Assembly: GCA_963828405.1 (NCBI GenBank)
Contig: CAWHEG010000029.1
Location: 1-64,000 of the forward strand
Reading direction: 5' to 3'
Source of the DNA: JANMJD01 sp963828405
GTDB lineage: Bacteria; Actinomycetota; Acidimicrobiia; Acidimicrobiales; Ilumatobacteraceae
DNA length: 64,000 nt
Positions 7,802 through 16,919 of this stretch are shown in pieces; position 1 is the stretch's first letter; the number at the start of each line of letters is the position of its first letter. The notes beneath the pieces were generated by a model that was given only the letters and a program-made list of their open reading frames with translations, did not search any database and was not told the DNA's origin. A program made the translations under genes and the position numbers.

Positions 7802-8884
7802 TCAGTCGGGCAGGCGCAGGCCGGAATCGGTGTCGAAGAGGTGGACCGTTCCGGGCACCGGGGCGAGCCGCACCGTCGTGCCCGCCTGGTGATCGCTGAG
7901 GCCCTCCTGGCGAACGATGAACGAGTTGTGCTCATCGAGGTCGGCCGTGCAGTAGAGGAACGAATCGGAGCCGAGCTCCTCGACGACGTTGATCAGGGCG
8001 GTGATGCCGGGCGCCGAGTCGTCGACGATGCCGAGGGACTCGGGCCGCACGCCGATGGTCAACCGCTCCGAGGTGAGTGCGGCCTGCTGGGCCGGGCTGA
8101 GCGGGAGGTCGAGGCCGCCCACCCGGGCGACGTCGCCGACCCGCACGGCGGCCATCAGGTTCATCGCCGGCGAGCCGATGAAGCCGGCGACGAAGACGTT
8201 GGCCGGCCGGGTGAACAGCTCACGGGGGCTGGCGCACTGCTGGAGCAGGCCGTCCTTGAGGACCGCGACGCGATCGCCCATCGTCATCGCCTCGACCTGG
8301 TCGTGGGTGACGTACACCGTGGTGACCCCGAGGCGCCGCTGCAGCGAGGCGATCTGGGTGCGCGTCTGGACACGCAGCTTGGCGTCGAGGTTCGACAGCG
8401 GCTCGTCCATCAGGAACACCTGGGGCTGACGCACGATCGCCCGCCCCATCGCCACCCGCTGGCGCTGGCCGCCCGACAGCTTTGCCGGCTTGCGATCGAG
8501 GTACGGCTCGAGGTCGAGGATCTTGGCCGCCTCGTTCACCCGCCGGGCGATCTCGTCCTTGGGGAGCTTCTTGATCTTGAGGTGGAAGCCGATGTTCTCG
8601 GCCACCGTCATGTGCGGGTACAGCGCGTAGCTCTGGAACACCATGGCGATGTCCCGGTCCCCGGGGGTGAGGAAGGTGACGTCCCGGTCGCCGATGTGCA
8701 CTCGCCCGGCGTCGATCGGTTCGAGGCCGGCGAGCATGCGCAGCGTCGTCGACTTGCCGCAACCGGACGGCCCGACGAGCACGAGGAACTCGCCGTCGGC
8801 GATCTCCAGTTCGAGGGCGTCGACGGCCGGTCGCGTCAGACCGGGGTAGGTGCGTGTTGCGTGGTCGAAGTGCACCGTTGCCAT
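7802..8884 (-). CDS. Carbohydrate ABC transporter ATP-binding protein (UgpC/MsmK type)
   Basis: 360 residues starting MATVHFDHATRTYPG; the open frame has an extra 14 codons upstream that are not family-like. Walker A is GPSGCGKST (38-46), Q-loop FQSYALYP, signature LSGGQ (about 136-140), Walker B VFLMDEP (D160, E161) and H-loop YVTHDQVEA. The C-terminal TOBE/MalK-like domain (about 240-360) is present with GVRPESLGI. It powers sugar import with the binding protein and permeases at 9967-13245. It lies 4 bp from the deoR-type gene and about 20 bp from galT on the same strand, likely one operon. Such ATPases sometimes serve several importers. Confidence 0.92.
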   Translation of the reverse strand: MATVHFDHATRTYPGLTRPAVDALELEIADGEFLVLVGPSGCGKSTTLRMLAGLEPIDAGRVHIGDRDVTFLTPGDRDIAMVFQSYALYPHMTVAENIGFHLKIKKLPKDEIARRVNEAAKILDLEPYLDRKPAKLSGGQRQRVAMGRAIVRQPQVFLMDEPLSNLDAKLRVQTRTQIASLQRRLGVTTVYVTHDQVEAMTMGDRVAVLKDGLLQQCASPRELFTRPANVFVAGFIGSPAMNLMAAVRVGDVARVGGLDLPLSPAQQAALTSERLTIGVRPESLGIVDDSAPGITALINVVEELGSDSFLYCTADLDEHNSFIVRQEGLSDHQAGTTVRLAPVPGTVHLFDTDSGLRLPD

Positions 8885-8888
8885 GAGT

Positions 8889-9755
8889 TCAGCTTGTCCT
8901 TCTGTCGGTGAGCTCGTGCTGGACACCGCTGGGCTCGGCGATCACCAGGTCGCAGGCGTCGAGCAGCGCGGTTCTCGCCTCGGCCGTCAGGCCGTCGTCG
9001 GTGACCACGACGTCGGCATCGTCGAGCGCGACGATGGTACTCAGACCAATGATGCCCCACTTGGTGTGGTCGGCGAGGATCACGAGTCGTTGGGCGGCGG
9101 CGGCGAAGACCCGGTTGGTCTCGGCCTCGTTCAGATTGGGTGTGGTGAAACCACCGCGCTCGCTCATCCCGTGCACGCCCATGAAGACCTGGTCGAGGTG
9201 GAGCGTACGCAGGGCGGCGCAGGCGACGGGTCCGACCAGCGCGTCCGACGGGGTGCGCGTCCCTCCGGTGATCACGACGGCGGAGTCGGATCGGCCCTGC
9301 TGGCGGAGCACCTCGGCGACGGGCAGCGAGTTCGTCACCACGACCAGGTCGGCGATGTCGGCGAGTTCGTGGGCGAACTGCCAGGTGGTCGTGCCGGCCG
9401 TGACGCCGATCGAGGTGCCCGGGCGCACGAGTGCGGCGGCGGCCTTGGCGATGGCGTGCTTCTCACCGGGCTGGCGATGCGACTTGGCCTCGAAGCCGGG
9501 CTCGTCGGTGGAGCGCCGCTCGAGCACCGCCGTGGCGCCGCCGTGCACCTTCTCGATCAGGCGGGCGCCGGCCAGCACGTCGAGGTCGCGGCGGATCGTC
9601 ATGTCCGACACGGCCAGCCTCGCCGTGAGTTCACTGACCCTCACCGAGCCACGCTCCTTCACCGCGTCGAGGATCAGGGCCTGGCGGCGGCGGGCCAGCA
9701 CGCGCCGCGAGAACCCGCCCGTCGCGAGGTCCGCCTCGCTGCTCATCTCGATCAC
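8889..9755 (-). CDS. DeoR family transcriptional regulator
   Basis: 288 residues. An N-terminal winged helix-turn-helix (RRQALILDAVKERGSVRVSE, VSDMTIRRDLDVL, about 22-62) is followed by the DeoR sensor domain with KHAIAKAAAALVRPGTSIGV, TTTWQFAHEL and VVITGGTRTPSDALVGP, ending in ADHTKWG and VVTDDG elements. DeoR-type proteins are repressors released by phosphorylated sugars. It is transcribed away from the substrate-binding protein gene, and the 200-bp region between holds an inverted repeat (9801-9825). Control of both the ABC importer and its own operon is the natural inference. Confidence 0.9.
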   Translation of the reverse strand: MIEMSSEADLATGGFSRRVLARRRQALILDAVKERGSVRVSELTARLAVSDMTIRRDLDVLAGARLIEKVHGGATAVLERRSTDEPGFEAKSHRQPGEKHAIAKAAAALVRPGTSIGVTAGTTTWQFAHELADIADLVVVTNSLPVAEVLRQQGRSDSAVVITGGTRTPSDALVGPVACAALRTLHLDQVFMGVHGMSERGGFTTPNLNEAETNRVFAAAAQRLVILADHTKWGIIGLSTIVALDDADVVVTDDGLTAEARTALLDACDLVIAEPSGVQHELTDRRTS

Positions 9756-9800
9756 GCTCCGTAGGGTGCCCCATCCACTGCCTCAAGTCAACACAATCCA

Positions 9801-9825
9801 ACACGAATCTCGGTGAATTTCGTGT
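9801..9825. promoter_or_regulatory. Inverted repeat, probable DeoR operator
   Basis: ACACGAA (9801-9807) and TTCGTGT (9819-9825) are perfect inverted arms separated by 11 bases, in the divergent region between the DeoR gene and the sugar-binding protein gene. A TTGACA hexamer (9833-9838) lies just beside it. Position and symmetry fit an operator for the adjacent regulator; binding is not shown. Confidence 0.5.
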
Positions 9826-9966
9826 GGTTCACTTGACATGGCGGTCACGACGTGTCACTTTTCGTATGCTTCCGCGATGATCTCGGAGGCAGTTCCGAAG
9901 TCAGCTCAGCACCGACGGGGTTGCCACCCCGATCGGGTCGTCCAGGAGTTCCGAGGGGGAGCCCGA

Positions 9967-11313
9967 ATGTCGAACAACTATCAGCCGTCACCCAGCCCGA
10001 GCGAGGTCGGCTTCTCACTGATCTCGCGGCGCCAAGCCCTGATCGGGGCCGCTGGAATCGCCGGCGGGGCGGCGCTGCTCGCCGCCTGCGGCAGCGATTC
10101 CAAGGAGAGCGGCGGCGGCGCCGCCGACAAGGCGACGGGTGAAGTGACGTTCGGGTCGAACTACTCCGACGAGAAGGACAGCAGGGCGATCGCCGCGGCG
10201 ATCGCGGCGTTGCCGAACAAGGACGTGACGGTGAAGATCAACACCGTCGACCACAACTCGTACCAGGAGAACATCACCACCTACCTGCAGAACCCCGACG
10301 ACGTGCTGTGCTGGTTCGCCGGGTACCGGATGCGGTTCTTCGCCGCCAAGGGCCTCGCCGGTGACATCTCCGACGTGTGGGCGAACCTCACCGAGATGTC
10401 GGCCGGATTCAAGACCGCCTCGACCGGTGACGACGGCAAGCAGTACTTCGTGCCCCTGTACTACTACCCGTGGGCGGTGCACTACCGCAAGAGCCTGTTC
10501 GCCGAGAAGGGCTACACGGTGCCCAAGACGATGGACGAGTTCATGGCGCTGGCCGAGAAGATGAAGGCCGACGGGATCACCCCGCTGGTGGCCGCCAACG
10601 ACGGCAAGTGGCCGCAGATGGGGATGTTCGACATGCTCAACCTGCGGATCAACGGGTATCAGTTCCACGTCGACCTGATGGCCGGCAAGAAGGACTGGAC
10701 GTCGCCCGAGGTTGCCGCGGTGTTCGCCCAGTGGGAGAAGCTGCTCCCCCTCCAGCAGGAGGGCGCCAACGGGCGCACGTGGCAGGACGGCGCCTCGGCG
10801 CTCGGTGCCAAGGAGGCCGGGATGTACCTGCTCGGCACGTTCGTGACCTCGAACTTCGACCCGGCGAAGGACGCCGGGGCGCAGGCGATCATCGACGACA
10901 TCGACTTCTTCTCCTTCCCGGAGATCAATGCCGAACACGGGCAGGATGCCGTGGAGGCCCCGATCGACGGATTCATGATGGCGGCCAAGCCGAAGAACGA
11001 GGCGGCGGCCAAGGCACTGCTCGGGCATCTCGGAACGGCCGCAGCCGTGGAGGCCTTTCTGGCCGTGAATCCGGCGTCGGTGGCGGCCTCGTCGAAGGCG
11101 TCGACGGCCGGCTACTCGCCGTTGCAGAAGAAGTCGGCCGAGCTGGTCGGTTCGGCGAAGTACATCGCCCAGTTCCTCGACCGCGACACGAACCCCGAGT
11201 TCGCCTCGAAGGTGATGGGTGACGCCCTCGCCAACTTCATCGACGATCCCTCGAAGATCACCGAGATCCTCAAGGGTGTCGAGGAACAGAAGAAAGTCAT
11301 CTTCGCAGGCTGA
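9967..11313 (+). CDS. Sugar ABC transporter substrate-binding lipoprotein
   Basis: 448 residues from the ATG at 9967, which follows a GGGGGA ribosome site; longer upstream starts are not supported. The signal region has twin arginines (SRRQALIGAAG, R21-R22) and a lipobox LLAAC with C41, so it is probably exported folded and lipid-anchored outside the membrane. The mature part is a family 1 extracellular solute-binding protein: YYYPWAVHYRKSLFAEKGYT and PKTMDEFMALAEKMKADGIT are typical of sugar binders. It is the first gene of the permease operon. The sugar is unknown; neighbouring galT hints at a galactoside or related sugar. Confidence 0.9.
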   Translation: MSNNYQPSPSPSEVGFSLISRRQALIGAAGIAGGAALLAACGSDSKESGGGAADKATGEVTFGSNYSDEKDSRAIAAAIAALPNKDVTVKINTVDHNSYQENITTYLQNPDDVLCWFAGYRMRFFAAKGLAGDISDVWANLTEMSAGFKTASTGDDGKQYFVPLYYYPWAVHYRKSLFAEKGYTVPKTMDEFMALAEKMKADGITPLVAANDGKWPQMGMFDMLNLRINGYQFHVDLMAGKKDWTSPEVAAVFAQWEKLLPLQQEGANGRTWQDGASALGAKEAGMYLLGTFVTSNFDPAKDAGAQAIIDDIDFFSFPEINAEHGQDAVEAPIDGFMMAAKPKNEAAAKALLGHLGTAAAVEAFLAVNPASVAASSKASTAGYSPLQKKSAELVGSAKYIAQFLDRDTNPEFASKVMGDALANFIDDPSKITEILKGVEEQKKVIFAG

Positions 11314-11329
11314 TCGGATCGACCCACTG

Positions 11330-12343
11330 ATGTCCACCGACGTCACGACGACGGCGCCCCCGACGGGGCGCCGTCGCCGTTTCTCCCAGTTGTCCAAGCG
11401 TGACAAGGTCGTGCTCGGCGTGATGGTCGGGATCCCGACCCTGCTCCACGTCGTGTTCGTGTGGATCCCGACGATCTCGACGATCCTGCTCTCGTTCACC
11501 AGGTGGGACGGTCTGCAGCCGGTCGGCGAGATCAAGGTCGTCGGGATGCGGAACTACTGGGAGATCTTCACGGTCTTCGAGCAGAAGTTGTTCGCCGCGC
11601 TGTTCAACAACGTGCTGCTGCTCGGCTTCCTGTTCCTCGGGCCGAGCCTGCTGGGCGTCCTGCTCGCCTACCTGCTCGACAAGAACATTCGTGGCACCCG
11701 CATCTACCAGGGCATCTACTACTTCCCGGTGGTCCTGTCGCTGGCCGTCGTCGGCATCATCTGGAAGAGCGTGATGTTCTCCCAGCGCCAGGGCCTGCTC
11801 AACCACACCTGGTCGATCCTCGGCGATCGCAGCATTGCCGGGCAGAACAAGCCGATCGACTTCGTCGGCGACCAGAGCAAGGCCTTCTCGTTCCACATCC
11901 CGTTCCTCGACTCGGCCCTCGGGCCGTCGAAGAACTTCATCGCCATTCTCCTGGCCATCGCCTGGCGACACGCCGGCTATGTGATGGTGATGTACCTGGC
12001 CGGGCTGAAGAGCGTCGACCCGGCGCTGCGCGAGGCGGCGGCGATCGACGGCTGCAACGAGTGGCAGGCGTTCCGCAACGTGGTGTTCCCGGCGATGAAG
12101 CCGATCAACGTGATCGTGCTGGTGATCACCGTCATCGAGGCATTGCGCACCTACGACATCGTCGCCGCGCTCAACGCCCCCGTCGGGATGGAGCTGATCT
12201 CCTTGCAGGTCACCGAGAACATCGTCGGCGAGGGCGGGGGACAGGTCGGCCGGGGTTCGGCCTACGGCGTGGTGCTGCTGATCATGTGCATCGGTTTCAT
12301 CATCTGGTACCTGGCCAACCACTACCGCGAGGAGCAGTTGTGA
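11330..12343 (+). CDS. Sugar ABC transporter permease (MalF/UgpA type)
   Basis: 337 residues from the ATG at 11330 (MSTDVTTTAPP). Six or more membrane segments are visible, starting with LGVMVGIPTLLHVVFVWIPT. The cytosolic EAA loop, which docks on the ATPase, is clear: LREAAAIDGCNEWQAFRNVV followed by FPAMKP. A periplasmic loop of about 60 residues between segments 3 and 4 is characteristic of MalF-type subunits. It pairs with the next permease, whose GTG start overlaps its stop codon, so the two are translationally coupled. Confidence 0.92.
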   Translation: MSTDVTTTAPPTGRRRRFSQLSKRDKVVLGVMVGIPTLLHVVFVWIPTISTILLSFTRWDGLQPVGEIKVVGMRNYWEIFTVFEQKLFAALFNNVLLLGFLFLGPSLLGVLLAYLLDKNIRGTRIYQGIYYFPVVLSLAVVGIIWKSVMFSQRQGLLNHTWSILGDRSIAGQNKPIDFVGDQSKAFSFHIPFLDSALGPSKNFIAILLAIAWRHAGYVMVMYLAGLKSVDPALREAAAIDGCNEWQAFRNVVFPAMKPINVIVLVITVIEALRTYDIVAALNAPVGMELISLQVTENIVGEGGGQVGRGSAYGVVLLIMCIGFIIWYLANHYREEQL

Positions 12344-13245
12344 CCGCGGCGACGAGCGCAGCCCTGATGGCCGACGACCCCCGGCTCAACAAGCAGCGGA
12401 TCAGGCCGGCCCGCATCCTGCTGCACGCCTTCCTGACCCTCACGGCCCTGATCTGGCTGGTACCGATCGTCTCGGCGCTCTACGTCTCGTTCCGGCCGTA
12501 CGGCGAGACGTCGCGCAAGGGCATCTTCACGACGCCCGACTCGTTGACGTTGATCAACTACCGCAACGCCTTCAGAGAGGGCGAGATGGTCCATCACTAC
12601 ATCGTCACGCTGATGATCGTGGTGCCGTCGCTCGTGCTGATCCTGTTCCTGTCGAGCTTCGTCGCCTTCGCCGTCAGCCGGTTCACCTGGCGCTTCAACA
12701 TCGCCCTGCTGCTGCTGTTCACCGCCGGGAACCTGTTGCCCCAGCAGGTGATCATCCTGCCGCTGTTCCAGTTGTACAAGCGGATCCCGATGCCGTGGAC
12801 CGAGAGCGGCAACCTGCTCGACACGCTGCTCGGGGTGGGCATCATCCACGTCTCGTTCCAGATCGGGTTCTGCACGTTCGTGCTCTCGAACTACATGAAG
12901 ACGATCCCCAAGGAGCTCAACGAGGCGGCGATGGTCGACGGCGCCAGCGTGTGGCGCCAGTACGCCCAGATCATCCTGCCGCTGTGCCGCCCGGCACTCG
13001 CCGCCCTGGCCACGCTCGAGTTCACCTGGATCTACAACGACTTCTTCTGGGCGGTCGTCCTGGTCCAGTCGGGCGACAAGCGGCCGATCACCTCGTCGAT
13101 CCAGAACCTGACCGGTCAGTTCTTCTCCGACGACAACCTCGTCGCCTCGGGATCGCTGCTGATCGCCATGCCGACGTTGATCGTCTACCTGATCCTGCAG
13201 AAGCAGTTCATCAGCGGCCTCACCCTCGGCGCCTCGAAGGGCTGA
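12340..13245 (+). CDS. Sugar ABC transporter permease (MalG/UgpE type)
   Basis: 301 residues with a GTG start at 12340 forming a GTGA overlap with the upstream permease stop. Six membrane segments and the EAA loop (LNEAAMVDGASVWRQYAQII, then LPLCRPALAALA) identify a MalG-type subunit. FTTPDSLTLINYRNAF near residue 65 is also typical. It completes the importer with the ATPase at 7802-8884 and the binding protein. The stop codon lies inside a 7-bp GC hairpin (13230-13253), and an 83-bp tandem repeat array starts a few bases later. Confidence 0.92.
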   Translation: MTAATSAALMADDPRLNKQRIRPARILLHAFLTLTALIWLVPIVSALYVSFRPYGETSRKGIFTTPDSLTLINYRNAFREGEMVHHYIVTLMIVVPSLVLILFLSSFVAFAVSRFTWRFNIALLLLFTAGNLLPQQVIILPLFQLYKRIPMPWTESGNLLDTLLGVGIIHVSFQIGFCTFVLSNYMKTIPKELNEAAMVDGASVWRQYAQIILPLCRPALAALATLEFTWIYNDFFWAVVLVQSGDKRPITSSIQNLTGQFFSDDNLVASGSLLIAMPTLIVYLILQKQFISGLTLGASKG

Positions 13246-13250
13246 TCGAG

Positions 13251-13458
13251 GCGTAGTGAGCGGTTCGGGAGCGGCCGAAGCGCAGCGGCGGCCGGTTGGG
13301 TTGGTGTGGGGTGCGAGCGTGAAGCGCCGCTAGGCGTAGCGAGCGGTTCGGGAGCGGCCGAAGCGCAGCGGCGGCCGGTTGGGTTGGTGTGGGGTGCGAG
13401 CGTGAAGCGCCGCTAGGCGTAGCGAGCCGTTCGGGAGCGGCCGAAGCGCAGCGGCGGC
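13251..13458. repeat. Tandem repeat, 83-bp unit, about 2.5 copies
   Basis: The same unit begins at 13251, 13334 and 13417, an exact 83-bp period with only single-base differences. The third copy stops after about 42 bases. The unit is GC-rich and contains GAAGCGCAGCGG. No reading frame is conserved. The array fills the gap between the sugar importer operon and the glycan island and may mark a recombination boundary. Confidence 0.9.
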
Positions 13459-13475
13459 CAGTCCCGAACACTAAT

Positions 13476-13798
13476 CTAATAGGGCCAGGTGTGGCCGTCG
13501 TGGCCGATGAGCTTGGTGAGCTTGCCGAGCTTGGCGGCGATGAGCGCCTTGATCAGCAGGTTGCGGGCGAACCACGGGAGCACGGCGAAGTGGCGGATGC
13601 AAGTGCGCATTCGATCCGATGACGTTGAGATCGCTCGCCTGCGGTACTCGGTCATCGAGCGGCTGCGCCCGACGTAGCGCCACCGTCCGTCGACGGTGGT
13701 GGACGTGAGCAGGGCGAGGGTGACACCGATCGAGCTGAAGGCGTCGTGGACGAGCATCGTGCCCCCGTCGACGACCTTCGTCGCCCCAGCCGACGATG
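13476..13798 (-). pseudogene. Duplicated 3' end of a SAM methyltransferase gene
   Basis: Encodes a C-terminal fragment, MLVHDAFSSIGVTLALLTST, then WRYVGRSRS, later WFARNLLIKALIAAKLGKLT and HTWPY. This is a near copy of the 3' end of the gene at 15106-15901. Alignment between the copies runs 13476-13798 against 15106-15424 and then stops sharply. The catalytic Rossmann part is missing, so it is non-functional. It is separated from the full copy by an IS element. A frameshift is also visible around 13620 compared with the other copy. Confidence 0.85.
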
Positions 13799-13815
13799 GG
13801 CAGTCCGAACACTAA

Positions 13816-15105
13816 CAGGATGCTGAAAAACGTCTGGTGGGTGGTGGCCGCTGGTCGGGGCGTGTGGTTTCTGGTTGGCTGGCCCTGGGTTGGGGTCCGC
13901 GTTGAAGCGGGGGTTCTTGGTTAGTTGGTGGTGTCGAGGTTGGCGATCCGGATGATGTTGTAGGTGGCCCGGACGAGGAGCCACCAGTGCCGGTTGGGTT
14001 CTCGGCCTCGGTAGCGGAGCTTGCGTCCACCGCCGATGGTTTTGATCCACCCGAACGGTTCCTCGATCCGTTTCCGGATCCGCATGCTGATGAGATGGCC
14101 CGGGTGGCGGGTGGTGCGACCATCGATCGCGGAGCGTCGCTTGTTGGTGTTCTGCGCAACGTGCGGGTGTGAACCCGGCCGCTCTGGTGTCAGCAACGAA
14201 ATCGGCGGTGTCGTAGGCCTTGTCGGCCGCGACGGTTCGTCGACGTGTGCGTTTCGGGAGACGTTTCAGCATCGCCATGGCGGCGGCCCGTTCGCAATAT
14301 CCGTCGGCCTGGGTGAGTTCCATATCGACGAGGAGCCCGTTGCGGTTCTCCATCAAGGTGTGCCCAGCGAAACACAGCGTGGCTGCAGTGTTGCGGCTCT
14401 TGCGGAACAGGCCGCGCTTCAGGATCAGTCGTTGATTGATGGGTGTCGTTGGAGCGTTTCTGGCCGTGGAAGTTCACTTCCGCGTTCCGGCCCTCAGCCT
14501 GCGCCAGCCTCATCAGCGGCCGGAGCGAGCGTCACCGCGTCGGGCGGGTCTTTGGGCTGGAAACTCTTGTGTGACGCCCACGCTTCGAGCAGCGTCCCAT
14601 CGACAGAGAAATGATCCGATGACACATAGTTCCGGAGGCGGGCCTGATCGACGACCACGGTGAAGAACCGTTCAGCGATGTGGTGCTCCAGCAGGCGGGT
14701 CTTGTTCTTCGTGAACGTGGTCGGGTTGAACGCCGGCTGGGTGATCGGCATGTCCATGAACCACTTGAACAAAAGGTCGTAGTTGAGCCGCTCACAGAAC
14801 TGCCGCTCGGAACGAACCGAGTACAACGCCATCAACACGCACGCTTTCAACAGCGCTTCGGGTGGCACCGACGGCCGCCCATCAGCGGCGTACATCGCGG
14901 TGAACTCGTCGTCCATCGCGGCGAGGACCTCATCGACGATCTTGCGGATCCGACGGATCGGATGCCCGGCGGGATGAACTCGTCCGCCGACGACGACACC
15001 ATCACCATCGACAACCTGGGGATCAGGCTGACCTCGCACCCCAAAGTTTTCCATCACGCCGCCAACGAACGCGAGCACCCCCAGACCGGGTTTTTCAGCA
15101 GCCTG
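13816..15105 (-). mobile_element. IS5-type insertion sequence (1290 bp) with inverted ends and CTAA target duplication
   Basis: The ends are inverted repeats: CAGGATGCTGAAAAAC at 13816 and the complement of CAGGCTGCTGAAAAAC at the right end (15090-15105). Flanks are CTAA (13812-13815) and CTAA (15106-15109), a 4-bp target duplication that fits the YTAR preference of IS5-group elements. It carries one transposase gene with a DUF772-type N-terminus. The right end abuts the stop codon of the methyltransferase at 15106, so the insertion lies at the very end of that gene and leaves its protein unchanged. Confidence 0.85.
13921..15054 (-). pseudogene. IS5-type transposase, three frameshifts
   Basis: Starts MENFGVRGQPDPQ at 15054. 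The N-terminal part has PSVPPEALLKACVLMALYSV and FNPTTFTKNKTRLLEH (DUF772-like). The DDE catalytic residues are recoverable across frames: D in HFSVDGTLLEAW, D in TVAADKAYDTADF, and E in RKRIEEPFGWIKT. The frame changes near 14500, 14380 and 14180, and the protein ends IIRIANLDTTN. As written it cannot make active transposase, unless the frameshifts are sequence errors. Confidence 0.85.
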
Positions 15106-15901
15106 CTAATAGGGCCAGGTGTGGCCGTCGTGGCCGATGAACTTGGTGAGCTTGCCGAGCTTGGCGGCGATGAGCGCCTTGATCAGCAGGTTGCGGGCGA
15201 ACCACGGGAGCACGGCGAGGTGGCGGATGCCATTGCGCAATCGTCCGACGACGTTGAGATCCTCGCGGCGGAACTCAGCCATCGAGCGGCTGCGACCGAC
15301 GTACCGCCACCGACCGTCGACCATGGTGGTCGTGAGGAGGGCGAATGTGACACCGATCGAGCTGAAGGCGTCGTGAACGAGCATCGTGCCGCCGACTCCG
15401 ACCTTCGCGCCCCAGCCGACGATGTCGGCCCGCGGTGCCAAAGCGATGAGAACCGTCCACGTAGAGCAAATCGATGACCCCGGGAACATCGTCGTACGCG
15501 TCGCTCGACATCTTCCGCACGTGGCGGATGTCGTCGCGTACTCCCGCAGCTCGCAGGTTGGCCTCGAAGATCTGGTTGTCCGACTCCCCTACCTCCGGAA
15601 CGCCGCCCCACTGTTGCGGCCCCCGGTTGTTGCCATCGTGGGGATCGATGGCGATGATCTCTCTTGCCTGTGGGGCGGCGAGCGCGGCAACGATGGCCGA
15701 TCGACCGTGGTAACTGCCGATCTCGACGATGCGCGCACCCAACCCGAGGCGGCCTGCCGCTTCGGCCAGGCGCTGAACCTGGGATCGCGACATCCATCCT
15801 TCGACATCGGCGATCGCCGACCAGATCGCCGCAAGAGCTAGAGGTTGGTGACTGGACAGATCGAGAACTCCGCTCGGACGTACCGACGACACTGAAGACA
15901 T
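15106..15901 (-). pseudogene. Class I SAM-dependent methyltransferase (family 24 type), one frameshift
   Basis: The N-terminal part (15901 to about 15440) contains the SAM-binding start ARIVEIGSYHGRSAIVAALA, the acidic loop IIAIDPHDGNN, and VIDLLYVDGSHRF, typical of small-molecule or sugar O-methyltransferases in glycan clusters. After a frame change near 15430 the reading continues with VGGTMLVHDAFSSIG, WRYVGRSRSMAEF and WFARNLLIKALIAAK to the stop at 15106. The whole gene is about 260 codons. It is divergent from the methyltransferase at 15900. The 3' end is duplicated upstream of the IS element. Likely role: methylation of envelope sugars (inferred). Confidence 0.7.
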
Positions 15902-16919
15902 GCTCGATGCTACGTTGGTATCTCATGCCCGGTCGCAATCCAGGAATCATGCCCTGCTCCGGAGAGCGGCTGCACCGAAGTCATCCTCGCTCGGTGGAGG
16001 ACGTCGCGTCTACCTCTGCGGTCGCGTTGACACGACTGCGTGGGCCACTGAAAACGGGTTCGACGCACGCCGGTGCGCTGGGTGCAGGTTGGTCTACGTC
16101 ACGCCGCGGCCACGTCTCGACCTCATCGATGCTGCCACACGAACCGGCAGCCACCTGACGGATCATGGAGAGCTGAGCGTCACTGGCACCTTCAGTGCCA
16201 TCCGACAGCGACGGCTCCGGATGGTGGTCAAGCGGATGTTCCGCGAGCATGTCCGAAACGGGGTCCCACTTCGTTGGCTCGACATCGGTTGCGGCCACGG
16301 TGAACTGCTACTCACGCTCCGGGGAGTGCTGCCTGCCGGCTCGACGATCGTGGGTGTCGAGCCGAACGTGCACAAGATCGCTGGTGCCAGGGCACGGGGC
16401 GCCCAGGTCGTCGCGGGGCTCGAAGACGTTGACGGCGAGTTCGACGTGCTATCGCTGATGAACGTGTACTCACACCTGCCCGATCCCGTTCTCACCATTT
16501 CGGAGATCACGTCCCGCTTCCTGGCCGACAATGGTGAGCTGCTGGTGGAGACGGGGAATGCCGCCGAAGTCCCCGACCGGTCTCACTACCCCGGGTGCCC
16601 TCGACCTGCCCGATCACCTGAGTTTCACGGGTGCCGCCCAGCTGCAGCTGCTGTTTCGGCGCGTCGGCTTCGCGACACTCCGGGTGCACAGCGCCCGCAT
16701 GGACGGGCTTCTCGGGACCACCTACAAGGACGCGGCGGTTGTCCGGCTCGCCGATTCGAGTCGGTCTTCCCTACAGGTCGTCGTTCCGAGATCTTTTCAT
16801 GGTGGCCGCTCGCGCGGCTCCTGTCCCTGATGCGATCCATGCGGATCTCGGCTCAATTGTGGACCAATCGTGAACAATGGAGCACCATTCCGATTCAGAG
16901 GCCGCGTCGGGCGCCCTGA
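15900..16919 (+). pseudogene. Class I SAM-dependent methyltransferase with N-terminal zinc-type region, frameshifted
   Basis: The start is uncertain. The N-terminal part has RRCAGCRLVYVTPRPR, the second half of the zinc-knuckle found in this methyltransferase family (first half probably YLCG). The SAM site is LRWLDIGCGHGELLLTLRGV, followed by IVGVEPN and FDVLSLMNVYSHLPDP. At about 16580 the frame shifts; the continuation GALDLPDHLSFTGAAQLQLL and FRRVGFATLRVHS lies in the +1 frame, and a further shift near 16800 returns to the first frame. Family members modify sugars or lipids in surface glycan clusters; the substrate is unknown. Confidence 0.65.

Noticed and set aside
10015..11535. Minus-strand ORF of 506 codons
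   Set aside because: It is antisense to the sugar-binding protein gene, with a composition typical of a shadow frame.
13230..13253. Intrinsic terminator after the sugar permease
   Set aside because: The 7-bp stem overlaps the stop codon and has no T tract, so I cannot support it as a terminator.
13251..13458. CRISPR array
   Set aside because: The repeats are directly adjacent 83-bp units without unique spacers and without cas genes.
13459..15424. Composite transposon flanked by direct repeats
   Set aside because: The repeats are methyltransferase gene ends, not IS copies, and the IS has its own inverted ends and target duplication.
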